Below, piece by piece: positions 59,742-64,000 of a stretch of DNA of 64,000 nucleotides. This DNA is from Cristatella mucedo (lineage: Eukaryota > Bryozoa > Phylactolaemata > Cristatellidae). The stretch's first letter is position 1, and every line of letters begins with the position of its first letter. The notes below the pieces were generated by a model. It was not told where the DNA came from, made no database searches, and saw nothing but the letters and a program-made list of their open reading frames with translations. The stretch covers positions 275,001 to 339,000 of the forward strand of contig WPIO01000145.1 of the NCBI GenBank assembly GCA_009760855.2, given 5' to 3'. The position numbers and the translations under genes are program-made.

Positions 59742-60394
59742 GTAAATGCTCGATCGGCTGCAAGCATACCAAGTGCCAGGTAAGCACTGAATCCTGTTGT
59801 AAGCCAATTATTTTCTAGGTTGACACCTTGGATCTCAGTGAAGCTGGCTTGCAATTTTCAAGCAATGAAGGGCAGTTGCATTTTGAGCAGTGTCGTTTCG
59901 CAAAAGATTAATTAGATGTAAACATAAACACGATTAAGCTCACCACTGCTGATCATGGAAAATACTCACTATCACTTTGGCATCCTGCTAGATTCGTCTC
60001 TTTAGCGCTCGGGAACATCGGCTGAACCCTCGCAGCCACGTTATGACTCTCGACTTTTAAAAGCCCCCCCGATCAGCGAAAGCTCTGTTCTGGGTAGTTT
60101 GAAAGCTGCAAATACTTCTCATCACCACGTTTAGCTTCATTAGTAGATTTGTACTCCAGTTCATTAGCAAAAACTTGTTCATGCTATATTACACATGGGT
60201 AAGACGGTGATAGCTGCTACTCAACGTCGAGCAAGATCTTTTAATTTTCAATCATAATAAACTCGGCGATTCAACTCTTAAGTTGAATGTTAGTCAGCGA
60301 TTTTCCTTGTGAAACGGAGGCTAGTCGGGAAGTCATTTAAGAGGCCAAATCTTGTAGAACTGCTGAACCCAGACTGCGTTAAACTAATTAAAAC
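59742..60394. other. Intron sequence, nothing recognised
   Basis: No repeat or exon recognised. Confidence 0.45.
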
Positions 60395-60490
60395 CTAATA
60401 TTAATAGCAATAACAGTGCATTTTTATGGTTCCATCGCAGAACTTAATCTCTTGTCAGGCACTTTACATATGCTGCAAGGGAAGCACAAC
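60395..60490 (-). mobile_element. LINE A-type 3' end fragment, antisense
   Basis: CAGAACTTAATCTCTTGTCA, GGCACTTTACATATGCTGCA and AGGGAAGCACAA follow the complement of the LINE A 3' end. It could also be a SINE A tail, but the GCTGCAAGGGAAGC part is found only in LINE A. Confidence 0.55.
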
Positions 60491-61234
60491 CCTAAGATTC
60501 GTGTTAAATGTGGACGCTGCTCGTTGGCGTTCGTAAGGTGGTTGCAGCCTAGAAATGTGGTTTTCCCAGCTTTCTTAATGAGATACTCTGGTTGCAGTAT
60601 CACCTCTCAGCACCCAATGGTTCACCTTAGCGTAAAATACCTGCTGCTTCAGGAATTAATTACTCCTCCTACCTTTCCCATATGTGCAATATATACATGC
60701 AGTAAAACGTGATAGCTTAGCTCTTAACGTCACTCGAAATAAGCCAGCTAAAGAGAGATAACTGTTTCTTTAAATCCCGTACGTTTAAACTCGGCTCCAG
60801 AGGCCTCCTTCTGCTAACGGAGTCTAGGTATGAGTTTTAAAAATAATTGTACTCAAATCGAGCCACGTCTATGAATTACTGATACAGCGAAAAATTTGAG
60901 ACTGGAATAGCAGTATGCTAATTGTGAGTTAGCATCGATTTTTACAATCACAGGCTTCATCACAGCTCTTAATGGTGTGTGCACAGTTCTGAGTTCCAAC
61001 TTTAGTAGTGAAACCTTAGCAGGTTCAGCCTGTGTCAGCTTAGGGTCAGTGAATAGTCTGTGAGATTTTTAAATTCCTTCTACCACGCTGGAGAGTGATC
61101 TATGGAGAAAAGCTAATAAGGCAAACGCTTGAGTTACTGCTAAGTTTAATAAGCGGTTTGAATTGGTTGCCACTGCAATGTCGACTGGATGTGCAAGTAG
61201 CATTCAATGAATCATGAATAAGTGTTTTTTATAG
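60491..61234. other. Intron sequence before S12
   Basis: Nothing recognised. A GTGTTTTTTATAG acceptor precedes S12. Confidence 0.45.
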
Positions 61235-61438
61235 GGTGTTCTAGCTACCCTACACTGAATAACAACACAGTGCTCCTGCTCAGTGCACTCTCTGCCCCAT
61301 TCTCGAATGGTACGGCCATACAAGTTGCGTGCGTGTCAGGTTTTATCTGGAGCAGCGGCGGGAGTGCAGTGACGTGCACCACCGGAGGCGTGTGGCAATG
61401 GTCCAACAGCACTAACTCACCGCTAAGCTGCGTTGAAG
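61235..61438 (+). CDS. Sushi exon S12, Y type
   Basis: The exon runs from a GTGTTTTTTATAG acceptor to a GTGGGT donor, phase 1 at both ends, 68 codons. Cysteines are at 2, 33, 48 and 66, VSGF at 34-37 and W-x-W (WQW) at 54-56. It opens GCSSYPTLNNN like S9 (GCFSYPSLN), so it closes the second A-N-Y triplet. Sequons at 10, 25 and 58. It is separated from S13 by only 113 bp, the shortest intron between modules. Confidence 0.93.
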
Positions 61439-61551
61439 GTGGGTTCAAAATGCAACACAATTTGCTTAACAAAAAACCTGCATCAGCTAATCTTGCACTT
61501 GCATGAGAATTTGCCTCGATGACTCGTACATGACTCTATGAAACGTTTCAG

Positions 61552-61749
61552 GCTGCCAGGCTCCGCTACTGAACCCAAACTCGGCTGTCGCTACTGGAAC
61601 GTTGGCCCCCACTTACATAATGGGCTCTGTGGTCAACCTAAAATGCTCTACAGGCTACATAGTCAGCACTGGTAACGCGACTGGTCTGTGCGTGAGAGGC
61701 GGAACGTGGACTTGGGCCACAAACTCAAGCCAGTTACAATGTGTTAGTG
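61552..61749 (+). CDS. Sushi exon S13, A type, last module seen
   Basis: The exon runs from a GAAACGTTTCAG acceptor to a GTGAGT donor, phase 1 at both ends, 66 codons. Cysteines are at 2, 32, 47 and 64, STGY at 33-36 and W-x-W (TWTW) at 53-55, the same positions as S10. It opens GCQAPLLNPNSAV. Sequons at 42 (NAT) and 58 (NSS). There is no in-frame ATG-to-stop ORF, so it is easily overlooked. By the triplet rule an N type should follow; none is visible before the window ends. Confidence 0.92.
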
Positions 61750-61791
61750 GTGAGTAAATAGCTTCTGATCCTTGAGCTTATTTTTTTGCAG

Positions 61792-62018
61792 ATGGAGGAC
61801 TAACAATTATATCTAAGATCAGTATAGTAATGCATGGCAGCATTACTTTGCAAGCTGATATTTCTAGATATAATGTGTTTGACTCTATTTCATTAATGTG
61901 CAAAGCAACTGATTATTTTGTGACCTTAGTACTTAAATTCTGCATACAAATTCCGGTGTGCCACTACGAAGCATTAGCCGATAGGGTGAAAAAAATTAAA
62001 AGTGAGAAATGCCATTAA
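61792..62018 (+). CDS. Speculative terminal exon after a 42 bp intron
   Basis: Right after S13, GTGAGT to TTTTTTTGCAG would define a 42 bp intron. The following sequence is open in the correct phase (G joins AT to give Asp) for 75 codons to a TAA at 62016. It contains VFDSISLMCKATDYFV, loosely like the stretch around the second Sushi cysteine, but no first Cys at the module start and no W-x-W. It ends with a basic tail (RVKKIKSEKCH). It may be an alternative C-terminal exon, a degraded N module, or a chance ORF in AT-rich DNA. The intron would be far shorter than the others here. Confidence 0.22.
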
Positions 62019-62989
62019 TACGGTCAAGATGCGGGTAAAAATAGGATGTTACTTTTTTGCTTCTCTTCCGGCAAAGATAATAAGCTAAATTGATTGGTTA
62101 TTTAAAAAATGTGTTGCCATACACTGATCTGATGAATCACCACGTAGATCCTGTTTCACAATTGCATGAATGCAGTTCATGAATCAACCCAGCTTTGTAT
62201 TAGGCTTTCAACTACTGGCTCTCGCCTAGCACGATTTCTTATCCAAGTTATAGGCGTTTTTGGAGACAAACAATGTCGTACAAATTTAAATTATTTTGTC
62301 GAAAGGAATACATTGTATTTATTATTGGCCCACTCTCAATATTGATGCGAATAAAATTTAAACATTTGAAATACATGTGAAATGAATTTAAATGCGCAGC
62401 AGAAGAAGCCGAGAGCCATTACTGTCTGCTGTCTGTGAGTTATTATTATTATTATTATTAACATTATTAATATTATGTCGTTAGTACAAAGCAGCACTAT
62501 AGAGCTCTATAGAGGTTAGAGGCTTCCTGGTGCATTCTTCCTCCTGCAGGCAGACGTTTAATGCATTGTGAATCACGCTAAAGCGTCCTTCGTTATTAGG
62601 AATAATTTAGGCCGGGCATAAATGGGTTACACACTACTATCTGAAGCATAGAAGACAAATATGCTTACACGTTTTAGGTCAAGGGTTGCCATTTTCCGGC
62701 AAAAAACATCATTTGGTCTAAACCATTGACGTCCACAATCCGTAACCTAATGCAGCATTGTGCAATGACTAGACAGGATTTTGACTTACATTAGCTTCAA
62801 TGCGACATGCAATGACAGTTTAAGAATTGATAGCTCAAGTATATATTTCCGTGTTCAAGCTGCCTATCATACCTGGTGGCACTTGGAAAACTTCGTTTAG
62901 ATCATCTTTTTGAATCTGCTAATCCCCAACTGGTAAGAATAATACACACATTTTACAATTAGAATCTGACTATTTACGATGTGTGCCAC
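62019..62989. other. Intron or 3' flanking sequence
   Basis: It contains TTATTA repeats at about 62440-62475 and no recognised exon. No polyadenylation site was assigned. Confidence 0.4.
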
Positions 62990-63530
62990 TCTACGATCAC
63001 CCAAGAGCAGGCTGCTTGTCAACCAAGGTCATAGTTTAGTAAAACGTGTAGGTGAGTTTGGAGACTCTGTCGTACTGGAGGGCTTTGAGGGATCAAAGTG
63101 TGGATACAGCTGTGCGTTATTAATATAGAATTGAAAGCCTAGATTTTTCTTGTTGATCATATCGGCAAAAGGGAGAGAACTAATTATTTTTCCGAGCTGG
63201 TTCGGTCTAGAGGTTAAGGTGCTCGCCCCGACCAAGGTCTGGCTGAGGTCTTGGGCTCGAGCCCCATGGCATGTGCGAAGCCTGAAGCGAGAAGAGCGCC
63301 TGAATAGAGATAAGTTCTCTTGGGGCGCTACACTAATTAATTATATTGTATTTTATTTATTTTTTAGAATCCGAACAAGCAGGCAGCTCTTAGTTACTTC
63401 GTACTTTGGTTTTTTCATCGGATGCTCTTCGCCGTGTGCATCGATATTGTGTAATCTCTCACTAAGATAGGGCCTAAGCCATAGCAGTACAGTGCCAGTG
63501 ATTCCCGGGCGAGACGACAGACGCTCTGCT
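62990..63530 (-). mobile_element. LINE A RT fragment, antisense, split by SINE A
   Basis: The minus strand shows LSSRPGITGTVLLWLRPYLS (about 63440-63510) and, on the other side of a SINE, LPFADMINKKNLGFQFYINN (about 63110-63172), which are consecutive in LINE A. The RT active-site motif is degraded to INNAQLY. Confidence 0.75.
63192..63350 (+). mobile_element. SINE A, + strand, inserted in LINE A
   Basis: CCGAGCTGGTTCGGTCTAGA (box A), GGGCTCGAGCCCC (box B), GAGCGCCTGAATAGAGATAA and TTGGGGCGCTACACTAATTA in order, with an AT-rich tail. The flanks are T-rich (TAATTATTTTT on the left, TTTATTTTTT on the right) and may be a partly decayed target-site duplication. Unlike the other copies it is on the + strand and well preserved. 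Confidence 0.82.
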
Positions 63531-64000
63531 TTGTGGTAATTCAACAGCCTCACTTGCATAGCGGGAAGAGAAGCACACCATCCATCAACACCGCTTGCAG
63601 TTGGCAGTGAATGACTATTCACTGAACGACTCCACGACCTGAGTCGTGAAGAGCGCGCAAGTTATTTCTTTGCCAAGACCAAAGCTGGTTAGAAGAGGCT
63701 AGCGTCTTGCAAACAAGCAGGACAATACGCCATTAGCTACCCCCTACGGAGCCCTTATTTACTAATATGGATCGTTAAAGTGCCTCGTATAATTTTGCAA
63801 GATCTCGAAATTTGGCAGTTTCATTTTGCTGCGCTACTATTTTGTATAAGGCTGCCATCCCTGGTGATTCCGCCTTGCCACATCTAGCTGCTTGGGCTAT
63901 CGATCCGCTTACCGAAAGTTGGTGATAGTATTTTGAACGGCGAATTCGTCAACTCAAAGCCGCATTTCAGTCGCCCTCTTACAACCAAGACCCTCACTGT
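63531..64000. other. Window end: SINE B fragment and unrecognised sequence
   Basis: About 63575-63660 is a decayed antisense SINE B: ACACCGCTTGCAGTTGGCAG matches the 49930 region, followed by CCACGACCTGAGTCGTGAAG in place of its box B and anticodon-arm side. Nothing is recognised after that; no Sushi exon is seen before the window ends. Confidence 0.4.

Overview
This is eukaryotic, almost certainly invertebrate animal, genomic DNA. It is AT-rich, has no operons or ribosome binding sites, and is crowded with decayed non-LTR retrotransposons, tRNA-derived SINEs and simple repeats. I cannot name the phylum from the sequence alone.

The one host gene I can support lies on the + strand and fills the window. 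It is a large modular gene for a secreted or cell-surface protein made of consecutive Sushi (CCP)-like modules. I find 13 module exons of 171-222 bp, at 11080, 19494, 29998, 30338, 36072, 36514, 41026, 43062, 53326, 58203, 59544, 61235 and 61552. A candidate signal-peptide exon lies at 1099. Every exon has an AG acceptor, a GT donor and phase 1 at both ends, so all are symmetric and can be skipped or duplicated in frame. Each module has four cysteines and a W-x-W signature before the last cysteine. The recognised exons total about 2.6 kb (878 codons, about 4% of the window). The exon holding the start codon is not identified, and the gene probably continues past the right edge.

The modules fall into subtypes that recur in order. 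Two S-P pairs (S3-S4 and S5-S6) are followed by A-N-Y triplets (S7-S8-S9, S10-S11-S12, and S13 starting another). This suggests growth by block duplication of two and three exons.

The introns hold transposable elements. LINE A (L2/CR1-like, 3' tail of TTA repeats) is present in many copies on both strands; the best are 24600-27612 (+) and 30720-34085 (-). LINE B, a second family with a different 3' end, is best seen at 43890-46445. SINE A carries a 3' end like LINE A and SINE B one like LINE B. Single relics include a pogo/Tigger-like DNA element with its TIRs and TA target duplication (10063-10513, nested in LINE B), a gypsy-type integrase fragment (minus, 5050-6000) and a hAT transposase relic (minus, 47820-49245). 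Several nested insertions give a relative chronology. Most long ORFs in the window are fragments of these elements or shadows of them.
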